Shown one piece after another: positions 37,246-46,607 of a stretch of DNA of 64,000 nt. Every line of letters starts with the position of its first letter. Position 1 is the stretch's first letter. The stretch lies in assembly GCF_001905845.1 (NCBI RefSeq), contig NZ_LIVZ01000005.1:186001-250000 (forward strand), given 5' to 3'. The DNA comes from Streptomyces sp. TSRI0107 (GTDB lineage: Bacteria; Actinomycetota; Actinomycetes; Streptomycetales; Streptomycetaceae). Under the pieces are notes generated by a model. The model had not been told where the DNA came from, made no database searches, and saw only the letters and a list, made by a program, of their open reading frames with translations. The position numbers and the translations under genes were made by a program.

Positions 37246-38451
37246 ATGTCTTCTGCTACGAACGGCACGACGTCCGTCATCGTCGCGGGCGCCCGCACCC
37301 CGATGGGGCGGCTGCTCGGCTCGCTGAAGTCCTTCTCCGGAGCCGACCTCGGCGGCTTCGCGATCAAGGCCGCCATCGACCGTGCGGGGATCGGCGGCGA
37401 CCAGGTGCAGTACGTGATCATGGGCCAGGTGCTCCAGGCCGGGGCGGGCCAGATCCCGGCGCGCCAGGCCGCGGTCAAGGCCGGCATCCCGATGAACGTC
37501 CCGGCGCTCACCATCAACAAGGTGTGTCTGTCCGGCCTCGACGCCATCGCCCTCGCGGACCAGCTGATCCGGGCCGGCGAGTTCGACATCGTCGTCGCCG
37601 GCGGCCAGGAGTCCATGACCAACGCGCCCCACCTGCTGCCGAAGTCCCGCGAGGGCTTCAAGTACGGCGCGGTGCAGATGCTCGACGCCATGGCGTACGA
37701 CGGTCTCACCGACTCCTTCGAGGGCGTCGCCATGGGCGAGTCGACGGAGAAGCACAACACGCGCCTCGGCATCAACCGCCCCGAGCAGGACGAGATCGCC
37801 GCGCTGTCCCACCAGCGGGCCGCCGCCGCCCAGAAGAACGGCATCTTCGAGGCCGAGATCACCCCGGTCGAGATCCCGCAGCGCAAGGGCGACCCGGTCC
37901 TGTTCAGCAAGGACGAGGGCATCCGCGGCGACACCACCGCCGAGTCGCTGGGCAAGCTGCGCCCGGCGTTCAGCAAGGACGGCACGATCACCGCGGGCTC
38001 CTCCTCTCAGATCTCCGACGGCGCCGCCGCCGTCGTGGTCATGAGCAAGGCCAAGGCGCAGGAGCTGGGCCTGGACTGGATCGCCGAGATCGGCGCGCAC
38101 GGCAACGTCGCGGGCCCGGACAACTCGCTGCAGTCCCAGCCGTCGAACGCGATCCTGCACGCCCTGAAGAAGGAGGGCCTGGAGGTCTCCGACCTCGACC
38201 TGATCGAGATCAACGAGGCCTTCGCCGCCGTCGCCGTGCAGTCAATGAAGGACCTCGGCGTGTCCACCGAAAAGGTGAACGTCAACGGTGGTGCCATCGC
38301 TCTGGGACACCCGATCGGCATGTCCGGCGCCCGCCTCGTCCTGCACCTCGCGCTGGAGCTGAAGCGGCGCGGCGGCGGTGTCGGCGCGGCCGCGCTGTGC
38401 GGCGGCGGCGGCCAGGGCGACGCACTGATCGTGCGGGTGCCCAAGGCCTGA
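37246..38451 (+). CDS. Acetyl-CoA C-acetyltransferase (thiolase)
   Basis: 401-aa thiolase catalysing reversible condensation of two acetyl-CoA to acetoacetyl-CoA. Active-site residues are visible: nucleophile Cys94 (NKVCLSG), His355 (ALGHPIG) and Cys385 (CGGGGQG). With the 3-hydroxybutyryl-CoA dehydrogenase in this window it can start the C4/ethylmalonyl-CoA route. meaB follows 38 bp downstream and is probably co-transcribed. Confidence 0.95.
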   Translation: MSSATNGTTSVIVAGARTPMGRLLGSLKSFSGADLGGFAIKAAIDRAGIGGDQVQYVIMGQVLQAGAGQIPARQAAVKAGIPMNVPALTINKVCLSGLDAIALADQLIRAGEFDIVVAGGQESMTNAPHLLPKSREGFKYGAVQMLDAMAYDGLTDSFEGVAMGESTEKHNTRLGINRPEQDEIAALSHQRAAAAQKNGIFEAEITPVEIPQRKGDPVLFSKDEGIRGDTTAESLGKLRPAFSKDGTITAGSSSQISDGAAAVVVMSKAKAQELGLDWIAEIGAHGNVAGPDNSLQSQPSNAILHALKKEGLEVSDLDLIEINEAFAAVAVQSMKDLGVSTEKVNVNGGAIALGHPIGMSGARLVLHLALELKRRGGGVGAAALCGGGGQGDALIVRVPKA

Positions 38452-38489
38452 GCCTTTGCGATAGCGGACATCTAGTGAACGGAGCTGTG

Positions 38490-39446
38490 ATGCAGGACGT
38501 CTCCTCGCTGGTCGCCCAGGCCAGGGAAGGCCGGCCGCGGGCCGTGGCCCGGCTGATCTCCCTGGTGGAGGGGGCGTCCCCGCAGCTCAGGGAGGTCATG
38601 GCGGCGCTCGCCCCGCTGACCGGGAACGCCTACGTCGTCGGCCTGACCGGCTCGCCCGGCGTCGGCAAGTCCACGTCCACGTCGGCGCTCGTCACGGCCT
38701 ATCGCAAACAGGGCAAACGGGTCGGCGTGCTCGCCGTCGACCCGTCGTCCCCCTTCTCGGGCGGCGCCCTGCTCGGCGACCGCGTGCGCATGTCGGACCA
38801 CGCCTCAGACCCCGGCGTCTACATCCGCTCCATGGCGACCCGCGGCCACCTCGGCGGCCTCGCCTGGGCCGCCCCGCAGGCGATCCGGGTCCTGGACGCG
38901 GCGGGCTGCGACGTGATCCTGGTCGAGACGGTCGGCGTCGGCCAGTCCGAGGTCGAGATCGCCTCCCAGGCGGACACCTCCGTCGTCCTCCTGGCGCCCG
39001 GCATGGGCGACGGCATCCAGGCGGCGAAGGCCGGGATCCTGGAGATCGGCGACGTCTACGTCGTCAACAAGGCCGACCGGGACGGCGCCGACGCCACCGC
39101 CCGCGAACTGAACCACATGCTGGGCCTCGGCGAGGCCCGCGGCCCCGGCGACTGGCGGCCCCCGATCGTCAAGACGGTCGCCGCCCGCGCGGAGGGCGTC
39201 GACGAGGTCGTCGAGGCCCTGGAGAAGCACCGGGCGTGGATGGAGGAGCGCGGCGTCCTCGCCGAACGCCGCCGCGCCCGCGCCGCCCGCGAGGTGGAGA
39301 CCATCGCGGTCACCGCCCTGCGCGAACGCATCGGCGACCTGCACGGCGACCGCCGCCTGTCCGCTCTCGCGGAGAGGATCGTCGCAGGTGAGCTGGACCC
39401 GTATCGCGCGGCGGACGAGCTGGTGGCGGGGCTCACGGAGGCCTGA
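38490..39446 (+). CDS. meaB: MeaB, GTPase chaperone of B12-dependent acyl-CoA mutase
   Basis: 318-aa G3E-type GTPase that protects and loads adenosylcobalamin-dependent mutases. G1 is GSPGVGKS at 54-61; VDPSSPFSGGALLGDRVRM, ETVGVGQSE and NKAD supply the other nucleotide motifs; the C terminus forms the dimerisation arm. The ATG has GGAG six bases upstream; GTG codons 3 and 15 bases earlier are in frame. Its likely clients are methylmalonyl-CoA mutase and IcmA. Confidence 0.94.
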   Translation: MQDVSSLVAQAREGRPRAVARLISLVEGASPQLREVMAALAPLTGNAYVVGLTGSPGVGKSTSTSALVTAYRKQGKRVGVLAVDPSSPFSGGALLGDRVRMSDHASDPGVYIRSMATRGHLGGLAWAAPQAIRVLDAAGCDVILVETVGVGQSEVEIASQADTSVVLLAPGMGDGIQAAKAGILEIGDVYVVNKADRDGADATARELNHMLGLGEARGPGDWRPPIVKTVAARAEGVDEVVEALEKHRAWMEERGVLAERRRARAAREVETIAVTALRERIGDLHGDRRLSALAERIVAGELDPYRAADELVAGLTEA

Positions 39447-39452
39447 GGCGCT

Positions 39453-39491
39453 CGCGCCCCTGAACGCGGCGGAGCCGCGTTCAGGGGCGCG
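39453..39491. terminator. 18-bp perfect hairpin between meaB and a convergent gene
   Basis: Arms 39453-39470 and 39474-39491 are perfectly complementary over 18 bp with a GGA loop. The downstream sequence CGGGGAACTGCGCGACCAGCC belongs to a repeat I recall as common at Streptomyces gene ends. It sits between convergent genes and should terminate in both directions. Confidence 0.85.
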
Positions 39492-39562
39492 GGGAACTGC
39501 GCGACCAGCCACCTGCTGCCCGCACCCGGCGACGCAGCCGAGCCCGGCAGGACCTGCGCCGC

Positions 39563-40183
39563 TCAGTCCTCCTCGGAGACCGAGTCGTCGCCCCGGTCCG
39601 CCGTGACCTTGCCCGTCCTCAGGTCGACGTGCCAGTCCCGGTCGGAGCCGGCGGTCTCCGCGCTCCAGCCCTCGCCGCTGTCGTCGTCCAGCTCGACCGA
39701 GGTCACCACACCCTTCGCCTCGGCGGCCTGGGCGGCCTCCCGGGCGTCGATGTCCGCGCCCTTCAGAAGGCGGCGGGCCTCGGCGGCGTCGTCCTCGTCC
39801 CGGTCGGTGTCGGTGCCGAGGACCTTGCCGGTCGCCGGGTCGACGTGGACGGTGTAGGAGGTGCTGCCGGAGCCCAGGATGTCGACCTCCCAGCCGCGGT
39901 CGTCGCCGTCGCCGTCGTCGTCGCCGTCCCGGTCGTCGTCGAGGTCGGCGGAGTAGACCGTGCCCGGCTGGGCCTTCAGCGCGGCCTCGATCGCCTGGGC
40001 GGCGGTGAGCTTGCTCGCGGGCGCCCGGTCGGCGTCGTCGGCGACGACACCCGCCGCGGTGTCGACGACCGTCGTGCGCTGTGCGGACCTCGCCTCGTCG
40101 CCACCGTCCGCGAAGGCGACCGCGGCCCCGCCGCCGATCAGGGCGGTCGCGGTGACGGCGGCGATGACGATGTTGCGCTTCAT
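39563..40183 (-). CDS. Exported PepSY-domain protein
   Basis: 206 aa. Signal peptide 1-25 (KRNIVIAAVTATALIGGG, ending AFA). Two PepSY-type repeats follow, the first ASKLTAAQAIEAALKAQPG and the second after VDPATGKVLG, with a strongly acidic stretch of Asp/Gly between about 100 and 120. PepSY domains inhibit proteases or bind to membrane proteins outside the cell. Divergent from an OmpR-type two-component pair whose operator-like repeats lie in the gap, so it is the probable target and perhaps a feedback ligand. Confidence 0.85.
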   Translation of the reverse strand: MKRNIVIAAVTATALIGGGAAVAFADGGDEARSAQRTTVVDTAAGVVADDADRAPASKLTAAQAIEAALKAQPGTVYSADLDDDRDGDDDGDGDDRGWEVDILGSGSTSYTVHVDPATGKVLGTDTDRDEDDAAEARRLLKGADIDAREAAQAAEAKGVVTSVELDDDSGEGWSAETAGSDRDWHVDLRTGKVTADRGDDSVSEED

Positions 40184-40248
40184 GAAGACCCTCCAAGGTC
40201 GACGATCGGATCGCTTGGTTCGACGTGACCCACCCTGCCGATCCGAAC

Positions 40249-40285
40249 CTGAAGCCACGCTGAAGCCACCTGAAGATCGCTTCAG
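40249..40285. promoter_or_regulatory. Helically phased CTGAAG repeats, probable OmpR-type regulator box
   Basis: CTGAAG begins at 40249, 40260 and 40270, and its complement CTTCAG at 40280: steps of 11, 10 and 10 bases, one helical turn each. This is the layout bound by OmpR/PhoB-family dimers. It lies between the PepSY gene and the regulator gene, 24 bp before the regulator start. Confidence 0.75.
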
Positions 40286-40308
40286 CTTCGGTTTGCCACC
40301 CTGTACCC

Positions 40309-41028
40309 ATGCGCCCGCCCGTCACCCACCACCGCCCTGCTCGAGGCGCTGCGCGCCGCCCCTTCCGTCTCTTGATCGTCGAGGACGAGAAACGCCTGGC
40401 CGTGTCCCTGGCCAAGGGCCTCACCGCCGAGGGCTACGCCGTGGACGTCGTCCACGACGGACGGGAGGGACTGCACCGGGCGAGCGAGGCGCCGTACGAC
40501 CTGGTCGTGCTCGACATCATGCTGCCCGGCATGAACGGCTACCGCGTCTGCGCCGCCCTGCGCGCCGCCGGCAACGACGTGCCGATCCTGATGCTCACCG
40601 CCAAGGACGGCGAGTACGACGAGGCGGAGGGCCTGGACACCGGGGCCGACGACTACCTGACCAAGCCGTTCTCGTACGTCGTCCTGGTGGCCCGGATCAA
40701 GGCGCTGCTGCGCCGCCGGAACACGGGCGGCGGCACCCCGGTGCTCACCGTGGGGGAGCTGCGGCTGGACACCGGGGCCCGCCGGGTGCTGCGCGACGGC
40801 GCGGAGGTGCCGCTCACCGCGAAGGAGTTCGCGGTGCTGGAGCAGCTGGCGCTGCGGGCGGGCGAGGTGGTGTCCAAGGCGGAGATCCTCGAACACGTCT
40901 GGGACTTCGCCTACGAGGGCGACCCGAACATCGTCGAGGTGTACGTCAGCGCCCTGCGCCGCAAGCTGGGCGCCGGGCTCATCCGCACCGTGCGGGGCGC
41001 GGGCTACCGGCTGGAGGCGCCGCGATGA
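40309..41028 (+). CDS. OmpR-family response regulator
   Basis: 239 aa. Receiver domain with EDE, phospho-acceptor Asp in LVVLDIMLPGMNGYRV, Thr in LMLTAKDG and Lys in YLTKPFSY. The winged-helix DNA-binding domain includes LTAKEFAVLEQLALRAGEVV and VYVSALRRKLG. No ribosome site precedes the ATG, so the mRNA may be leaderless; no other start is available in frame before the receiver domain. Stop overlaps the kinase start (ATGA). Confidence 0.93.
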   Translation: MRPPVTHHRPARGAARRPFRLLIVEDEKRLAVSLAKGLTAEGYAVDVVHDGREGLHRASEAPYDLVVLDIMLPGMNGYRVCAALRAAGNDVPILMLTAKDGEYDEAEGLDTGADDYLTKPFSYVVLVARIKALLRRRNTGGGTPVLTVGELRLDTGARRVLRDGAEVPLTAKEFAVLEQLALRAGEVVSKAEILEHVWDFAYEGDPNIVEVYVSALRRKLGAGLIRTVRGAGYRLEAPR

Positions 41029-42446
41029 GACGCGTGTTCGGGTCGGTGCGGGCGCGGGCCACCCTGGCCGCGACGCTCGTGGTGGCGGTGGCCCTGGTCG
41101 CCGCCGGGGTGGCGGTCCTGCTGTCGCTGCGCGGCAACCTGGAGAGCCGCGCGGACTCCGAGGCGGACGGCGCCGCCCGCCAGGTCACCTCCCAGATCGC
41201 GGCCGGCACCCCGTACGCCGACCTCGACCTGCCGGACGCCGACGACAACCCGGTCCAGGTCGTCGACGAGGACGGCCGGGTGCTCGCGGTGAGCGAGGGC
41301 CTGGAGGCCATCACGGGCACCGGGGTGTCCGCCGTCACCCCGGCCGGCGGCCCGTCGCCCGGGCGGGACGACGACGAGGAGGACCGGGACGAAGAGAGCG
41401 ACAGCCGGCGCGGCGAGCTCGGCGACGTCGACGGGCACGCGAACGGCACCGCCACCGTGGACGGCGAACGCGCCGAGTACCGCTTCGCCGAGGCGGAGGC
41501 GACCGACAGCCGCGGCGAGACCGTCGTCGTCCACGCCGGTGCCTCGCTGGAGGCCCAGCAGGACGCGGTGCGCACCGCGGCCACCGTGCTGCTGACCGGC
41601 TTCCCGGTGCTGCTCGCCGTCGTCGCGGGCGTGACCTGGCTGGTCACCCGGCGCGCCCTGCGCCCGGTCGAGGGCATCCGCCGCGAGATGGCGGAGATCA
41701 CCGCCTCCGAGGACCTGTCCCGCCGGGTGCCCGAACCCGGCACCCACGACGAGGTGGCCCGGCTGGCCCGCACCACCAACGAGACGCTGGCCGCGCTGGA
41801 GACCTCGGTGGAACGCCAGCGCCGGTTCGTCGCCGACGCCTCCCACGAGCTGCGCAGCCCCATCGCCTCGCTGCGCACCCAGCTGGAGGTGGCCGCCGCC
41901 CATCCCGGGCTGCTGGACCTCGACGGGGCGGTCGAGGACACCGTACGACTGCAACGGCTCGCCGCCGACCTGCTGCTGCTCGCGCGGCTGGACGCGGGGG
42001 AGCGGCCCGCCGGGACACGGGTCGACCTGGTCGCGCTGGCCCGGGAGGAGGCGGCGGGGCGGGACCGGGTGACGGTCGAGGCCGACGGGGGCGGTGGTCC
42101 GGAAGTGGCCGGATCACGCGGTCAGCTGGGGCGGGTGCTCGCCAATCTGCTGGACAACGCCGAGCGGCACGCACGGTCCTCGGTCACCGTGACCGTGGGC
42201 CGGGACGGGGACCGGGCGGCGGTGGTGCGGGTCGCCGACGACGGGGCGGGCGTGCCGGAGGCCGACCGGGAGCGGATCTTCGAACGGTTCGTACGGCTGG
42301 ACGACGCCCGCAGCCGGGACGAGGGCGGCGCCGGGCTGGGCCTGGCCATCGCCCGGGATGTCGCCGTACGCCACGGCGGCACGCTCACGGCGCACACGGC
42401 GCCGGCGGGCGGAGCCCTGTTCGAGCTCCGCCTGCCATTGGCCTAG
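41025..42446 (+). CDS. Sensor histidine kinase with an acidic extracytoplasmic domain
   Basis: 473 aa. First membrane helix about 12-36, an extracytoplasmic domain of about 140 residues with an Asp/Glu-rich stretch near 108-125, a second helix near 185-210, HAMP, phospho-acceptor motif RFVADASHELRSPIASLR, and an ATPase domain with LLDNAERHA and GAGLGLAIARDV. The acidic sensor resembles metal- or cation-binding patches and parallels the acidic region of the divergent PepSY protein. Coupled to the response regulator gene. Confidence 0.92.
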   Translation: MRRVFGSVRARATLAATLVVAVALVAAGVAVLLSLRGNLESRADSEADGAARQVTSQIAAGTPYADLDLPDADDNPVQVVDEDGRVLAVSEGLEAITGTGVSAVTPAGGPSPGRDDDEEDRDEESDSRRGELGDVDGHANGTATVDGERAEYRFAEAEATDSRGETVVVHAGASLEAQQDAVRTAATVLLTGFPVLLAVVAGVTWLVTRRALRPVEGIRREMAEITASEDLSRRVPEPGTHDEVARLARTTNETLAALETSVERQRRFVADASHELRSPIASLRTQLEVAAAHPGLLDLDGAVEDTVRLQRLAADLLLLARLDAGERPAGTRVDLVALAREEAAGRDRVTVEADGGGGPEVAGSRGQLGRVLANLLDNAERHARSSVTVTVGRDGDRAAVVRVADDGAGVPEADRERIFERFVRLDDARSRDEGGAGLGLAIARDVAVRHGGTLTAHTAPAGGALFELRLPLA

Positions 42447-42464
42447 TCCTCTGGCATTAACTGG

Positions 42465-42941
42465 TCATGGGCGTCCCCGGTGCCCCCGCAGGTGCTCGGC
42501 GATGGGCTTGAGGGCCTTGTCCAGCTCGGTCAGGGCCTCGGGGGAGAGGAGGTCGATGAAGTGCCTGCGGACGGATGCCACATGGTGCGGGGCGACCTTC
42601 TGCATGGTCGCCATGCCGTGGTCGGTGAGCACCGCGTAGAGGCCGCGCCGGTCGGACTCGCAGTTCTCGCGGCGTACCAGGTCGGCGTTCTCCATGCGGG
42701 TGATCTGGTGGGAGAGCCGGCTCTTGGACTGCAGGGTGGCGGAGGCGAGGTCGCTCATCCGCATCCGCAGATCCTCCGACTCGGAGAGATTCACCAGGAT
42801 CTCGTAGTCGTTCATCGTCAGGCCGAACGGCTGCAGGTCCTTTTCGAGCTGGTACGTCAACAGTCGGTTGACCTCCAGGTGGGTGCGCCAGGCACACTGC
42901 TCCGCATCGGTCAGCCAGCGCGTGGCCGTCTCGGTCTCCAT
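42465..42941 (-). CDS. absC: MarR-family regulator, AbsC-like
   Basis: 158-aa winged-helix regulator (MNDYEILVNLSES, LASATLQSKSRLSHQITRME, RRENCESDRRGLYAVLT). By length and gene order it corresponds to AbsC of S. coelicolor, a regulator tied to antibiotic production and zinc-dependent gene control; the symbol rests on recall of that locus. Upstream, AGTTGAATGGTGAACT around 42963 is a weak inverted repeat suitable for autoregulation. Convergent with the kinase gene. Confidence 0.8.
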   Translation of the reverse strand: METETATRWLTDAEQCAWRTHLEVNRLLTYQLEKDLQPFGLTMNDYEILVNLSESEDLRMRMSDLASATLQSKSRLSHQITRMENADLVRRENCESDRRGLYAVLTDHGMATMQKVAPHHVASVRRHFIDLLSPEALTELDKALKPIAEHLRGHRGRP

Positions 42942-43034
42942 GAATGAAGTCTACCTAAGAAAGTTGAATGGTGAACTAGTCTAGGTGGTGTGACAGTGCG
43001 CACGCGTTCGATGTCACACTCCGCAGACTACCGC

Positions 43035-43841
43035 TCACAGCCCGAAGCGACGCTGGAGGTCTCCCAGCTGTCCGGGAAGGCGCGGTGTCCCGGCCGATCC
43101 CCCGTGCCCTCCGGCCATCGCGCCACCGGGCACGCCCGCGCCGGGTGGGATCGCTCCCGTCTCCTGCTCGGGCATCAGGGTCTCGGTCGACTGGAGCAGG
43201 ACGGTACCCGCCCCCACGAACTCGAACTGGTGCTCCTCTCCGGAAGCCCCTCCGAGGCCCGTCAGCGCACGTAGACCGCCCAGCACGCCCGCCATGTACC
43301 CGTGGTCGTAGTGATGGCACGGGGACGGGCAGTCGGCCCAGCCGACGAGCGCCTGCGGGTCCACCCGGATCGGGGGTTCCATGAACACCACCGGACCGTT
43401 AGATGCGGCCACGAACTTCCCGGTTCCGATCAGCGTCAGAAACCCCGGCACGATCGACTGCTTGAGGGCGAGACTTGGCTGAAAAGCGAGCAGATTGCCC
43501 GCGCGGATCGTCAGATTGCCGTCTTCCAGGTCGAACGAGTTCACATCGAAGGCCCGGTCGGCGAGCAGCATCTTCCCCGAACCCTCCGCCACCACCCAGT
43601 CGGAGGCGTGCAGCGGGGAGTGGAACGCCGTGCGGACCAGCCGCTCCAGCCGCCCGTGCCCGACCCCGTTGAAGTCGATCGAGCCGTAGTAGGCGATCAT
43701 CTTCCCCTTCTGCAGGAACCACCGGGTCCCCTTCAGCTCCACGCAGAAGGTGTACGGGTTCACGTCGTCGTCGGCCGGGAGCGCGGCCGGGTCGTGCACC
43801 GTCGGGCCCGGGGCGCCGCCCGGCGTCACATACGTGCTCAC
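43035..43841 (-). CDS. AIM24-family protein, third of three tandem paralogues
   Basis: 268 aa. The beta-rich AIM24 domain carries the glycine-rich turns typical of the family, and a C-terminal Gly/Pro/Ala tail follows. The GTG start overlaps the stop of the upstream paralogue (GTGA). It differs from the other two by a CPSPCHHYDHGY segment that might bind metal. AIM24 proteins are trimeric beta-structures of unknown role in bacteria; no signal peptide is visible. Confidence 0.85.
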   Translation of the reverse strand: MSTYVTPGGAPGPTVHDPAALPADDDVNPYTFCVELKGTRWFLQKGKMIAYYGSIDFNGVGHGRLERLVRTAFHSPLHASDWVVAEGSGKMLLADRAFDVNSFDLEDGNLTIRAGNLLAFQPSLALKQSIVPGFLTLIGTGKFVAASNGPVVFMEPPIRVDPQALVGWADCPSPCHHYDHGYMAGVLGGLRALTGLGGASGEEHQFEFVGAGTVLLQSTETLMPEQETGAIPPGAGVPGGAMAGGHGGSAGTPRLPGQLGDLQRRFGL

Positions 43842-44488
43842 AGCTTCTCCTCCGAGGCCTGGACGAACACCGCGCCGCTGCCGCTCAGCTCCAGCTGGAA
43901 CGCCTCGCCGGAACCCCGGCCCACCATGTCCCGCCAGCTCAGCGCCGTCGACAGCTTGTTGCGCACGTCGCCGTGGTGGGCGACGTACGCCTGCGGGTCG
44001 ACGTGCACCGGGCGCTGGGGCGTGATCGGGATCTCGAAGACACCGCCATGGGCCATCACGGCGACGGCGCCGTGCCCCTTCAGGGTCGTGGTGAACAGGC
44101 CCTGGCCCGTGACCTGCCCGCGCACCATGCCCATGACGCCGCCCTGCGACCCCATGAACATCGTCCCCTGCTGGAGGGTGCCCTCGAAGGCGAGGAGACG
44201 GTCCGCCTCCACGTACAGCGTGTCGCCGGTGAGGCCGATCACGTGCACGTGGTGGCCGCCGTGCCCGAACAGCACGGTGCCGTCGCCCTCCACGGTCATC
44301 AGGGGGGTGTCCTCGTCGGCGAGCCGGCGGCCGATCATCGACATGACCCCGCCGCGGCCGCCTGCGACGTTGGGCGTGAAGGACACCTCGCCCCGGTACG
44401 CCAGCATCGCGCCGCGCTGACTGAACAGCCGCCGGCCCGGCACGACCGTCGCCTCGACCATCTTCGGATTGATCTCCCGGAAGGTCAT
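43838..44488 (-). CDS. AIM24-family protein, second of three tandem paralogues
   Basis: 216 aa, single AIM24 domain ([20 protein letters not shown] and [15 protein letters not shown], motifs shared with the first paralogue). ATG lies one base from the stop of the preceding gene, indicating coupled translation. Two extended frame starts further upstream overlap the neighbour and are not credible. Role unknown. Confidence 0.87.
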   Translation of the reverse strand: MTFREINPKMVEATVVPGRRLFSQRGAMLAYRGEVSFTPNVAGGRGGVMSMIGRRLADEDTPLMTVEGDGTVLFGHGGHHVHVIGLTGDTLYVEADRLLAFEGTLQQGTMFMGSQGGVMGMVRGQVTGQGLFTTTLKGHGAVAVMAHGGVFEIPITPQRPVHVDPQAYVAHHGDVRNKLSTALSWRDMVGRGSGEAFQLELSGSGAVFVQASEEKL

Positions 44489-44489
44489 C

Positions 44490-45122
44490 TCACACGTCCC
44501 CCGCGATCGTGTTCCGCTCGCTGGGCTGGACGTACACCAGCCCGTCGCCCTCGAAGCGGATCTGGAACGCCTCGCCGCCGCCCTCACCCATGAACGTGCG
44601 GAACGTCACACCGGACTGGAAGGACTGCCGTACGTTCCCCTGGTGCGCGATGTACGCCCCCGGGTCCACCGTGAGCGGGTACTGCGGGCTGACCCGGAGC
44701 ACCACCGCCGGGCCGTCCGAGGTGATCGCCGCCTGCCCGTGCCCCTCCACGGTGGTCGTGAACAGCCCGTTGCCCTGCGAGGCGCCACGCAGCCCCGTGA
44801 AGCTCGTGCCGGTCCGCAGGCCGCCGTCGGTCGCGAGCAGATTGCTCGACTCCACGTACAGCTTGTCGCCGCTCAGAGCCACCAGGTTGATCTCGGACGC
44901 CCGGTCCGCGAACCAGCACGTCCCGTGCCCCTTCACCTCCATCACGGTCATCTGCTCCCCGGTGATCCGCCGGGTCACCATGCCCCGGATCCCCTCACCG
45001 CCGCCGCTCAGCTTCTTGAAGGCCATCTGCCCGTCGTACGCGACCATCGAGCCGTTCTTCGCCCGCACGGCATCCCCGGTCATGTCGACGGCCAGCACCT
45101 TGCCGCCCTGAAGTCGGAACAT
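44490..45122 (-). CDS. AIM24-family protein, first of three tandem paralogues
   Basis: 210 aa. [20 protein letters not shown] and [18 protein letters not shown] correspond closely to the second paralogue, so the triplet arose by duplication. I start at [14 protein letters not shown]; there is no convincing ribosome site, and the frame runs further upstream without coding character. First gene of the operon, divergent from a DUF3817 gene. Confidence 0.85.
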   Translation of the reverse strand: MFRLQGGKVLAVDMTGDAVRAKNGSMVAYDGQMAFKKLSGGGEGIRGMVTRRITGEQMTVMEVKGHGTCWFADRASEINLVALSGDKLYVESSNLLATDGGLRTGTSFTGLRGASQGNGLFTTTVEGHGQAAITSDGPAVVLRVSPQYPLTVDPGAYIAHQGNVRQSFQSGVTFRTFMGEGGGEAFQIRFEGDGLVYVQPSERNTIAGDV

Positions 45123-45285
45123 CGCCACGATTGCGACGGTAACGGGCGGCGGGGCTCGCCGACAGAGTCCGTGGGACCCGCTCTCGGGTGTCCCGGCGAG
45201 GTTTGCCACAATGGGGGAACGCTTGTGCATCCATTCACAAAGCGAGCACCCGCGTTCCAAGCGACTCTCCCACCGAAGGTGACCC

Positions 45286-45636
45286 GTGGACCTGAAGACA
45301 GCCTCCGCCCTCCGCCGCCTCCGCCTGGTCTCCGTGCCCGAGGGCATCTCCTGGATCGTCCTCGCGGTCTGCACGATCATCAAGTACACGGTCGCCGAGG
45401 ACTTCGACGCCGCCCCCGTGCTCGGCCCGATCCACGGCGTGCTCTTCGTCCTGTACGTGATCTTCTGGCTCGACGCCTGGAACCGCACCAAGTGGGACGG
45501 GAGGACGGGAGCCCTCTACTTCGCCTACTCGGTCATCCCCGGCGGCGGCTTCATCGCCGAGCGCAAGCTCCGCCGCGAGGCCGAGGACGCGGTCATCGCG
45601 GCCCGCGCCCGCAAGGAAGGGGTCGTGGGCGCATGA
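45286..45636 (+). CDS. DUF3817 small membrane protein, copy 1
   Basis: 116 aa with three hydrophobic segments ([47 protein letters not shown]) and a charged C terminus [17 protein letters not shown] start with AAGGTGA upstream. Stop overlaps the next gene (ATGA). Resembles the DUF3817 protein encoded at 48.8 kb (HGxLYVxYLVxxxD and FxxERxxxRE patterns). Function unknown. Confidence 0.85.
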   Translation: MDLKTASALRRLRLVSVPEGISWIVLAVCTIIKYTVAEDFDAAPVLGPIHGVLFVLYVIFWLDAWNRTKWDGRTGALYFAYSVIPGGGFIAERKLRREAEDAVIAARARKEGVVGA

Positions 45637-45926
45637 TCGTCGCCTTCTCCGTGACGCCGCTGGGCGTCGGCGAGGACGTGGGGGAGTACGTCGCCGACGC
45701 CGTCCGGGTGGTGCGGGAGTCCGGACTGCCCAACCGCACCGACGCGATGTTCACCTCCGTCGAGGGCGAGTGGGACGAGGTCATGGACGTCGTCAGGCGC
45801 GCCGTCGCCGCCGTCGAGGCGCGGGCGCCCCGGGTGTCGCTGGTGCTCAAGGCGGACATCCGGCCCGGGGTGACGGACGGGCTCACCTCCAAGGTGGAGA
45901 CCGTCGAGCGGCACCTCGCCGAGTAG
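45633..45926 (+). CDS. MTH1187-type thiamine-binding protein
   Basis: 97 aa, ferredoxin-like fold of the MTH1187/YkoF family ([43 protein letters not shown]). Members bind thiamine or related ligands in the cytosol. Coupled to the DUF3817 gene by a four-base overlap, so the pair may work together. Confidence 0.88.
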   Translation: MIVAFSVTPLGVGEDVGEYVADAVRVVRESGLPNRTDAMFTSVEGEWDEVMDVVRRAVAAVEARAPRVSLVLKADIRPGVTDGLTSKVETVERHLAE

Positions 45927-45956
45927 TCGCCGAGTAGCCCGGGGCGTTCCGCCCGC

Positions 45957-46607
45957 TCAGCGCCTGGCCGTGCGCCGCAGATGGTGGCGTACGGCCCGCT
46001 GGGCCACCGGGCCCAGTTCCTCCAGCGCGGCGACCAGCACGCCGAGCTGTTCCAGCGCGTCCAGCGCCGAGGCCGCGCCGGTCGCGTCCACCCCTTCGTA
46101 CAGCTCGATGCCGACGAAGGCCGCGGCGACCGCGCGTGCCAGGCCCGCCGGGTCGGTGAACTCGCCGAACGGGGTGGCGGCCAGGACCCGTACGAGGACC
46201 TGCTCTATCTCGTCGATCCACAGCTGCAGGCCGCCCGCCGTGGCGGGGCCGAGAGCGGCGTGGGTCTGGGCTCCGGCGAGGAGCTGGCCGAGGAGGGCGA
46301 CGTGGCCGCCGGCCCGCTCCTCCTCGTGGATGGCGCGGCCCACCGCCAGCAGCTCGGACAGCGACGTGACCGCGGCGAGGCGGGCGCGGTAGCGGGCGAC
46401 CGCCTGTTCCGCGCCGTACCGGCAGGCGGCGGCGAGCAGCTCGTCGACCGAACCGAAGTGGTAGAAGACGAGCGCCTGGTTCACACCGGCCGCCGCGGCG
46501 ACCGTGCGGGCCGAGGTCTTGGCGATGCCCTGCTCGGTGAGCGTGCGCAGCGCGCCCTCCAGGAGCCGGTTCTTCGTCTCCAGCGACTTGGCCGTCTCCG
46601 GGCTCAT
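45957..46607 (-). CDS. TetR-family regulator, last gene of a three-gene operon
   Basis: 216 aa. The N-terminal HTH (GIAKTSARTVAAAAGVNQALVFYHF) is canonical. ATG overlaps the stop of the DUF4166 gene (ATGA), so the regulator is made from the same mRNA it probably controls. Two matching 18-bp palindromes upstream of the operon are its likely operators. Ligand unknown. Confidence 0.92.
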   Translation of the reverse strand: MSPETAKSLETKNRLLEGALRTLTEQGIAKTSARTVAAAAGVNQALVFYHFGSVDELLAAACRYGAEQAVARYRARLAAVTSLSELLAVGRAIHEEERAGGHVALLGQLLAGAQTHAALGPATAGGLQLWIDEIEQVLVRVLAATPFGEFTDPAGLARAVAAAFVGIELYEGVDATGAASALDALEQLGVLVAALEELGPVAQRAVRHHLRRTARR

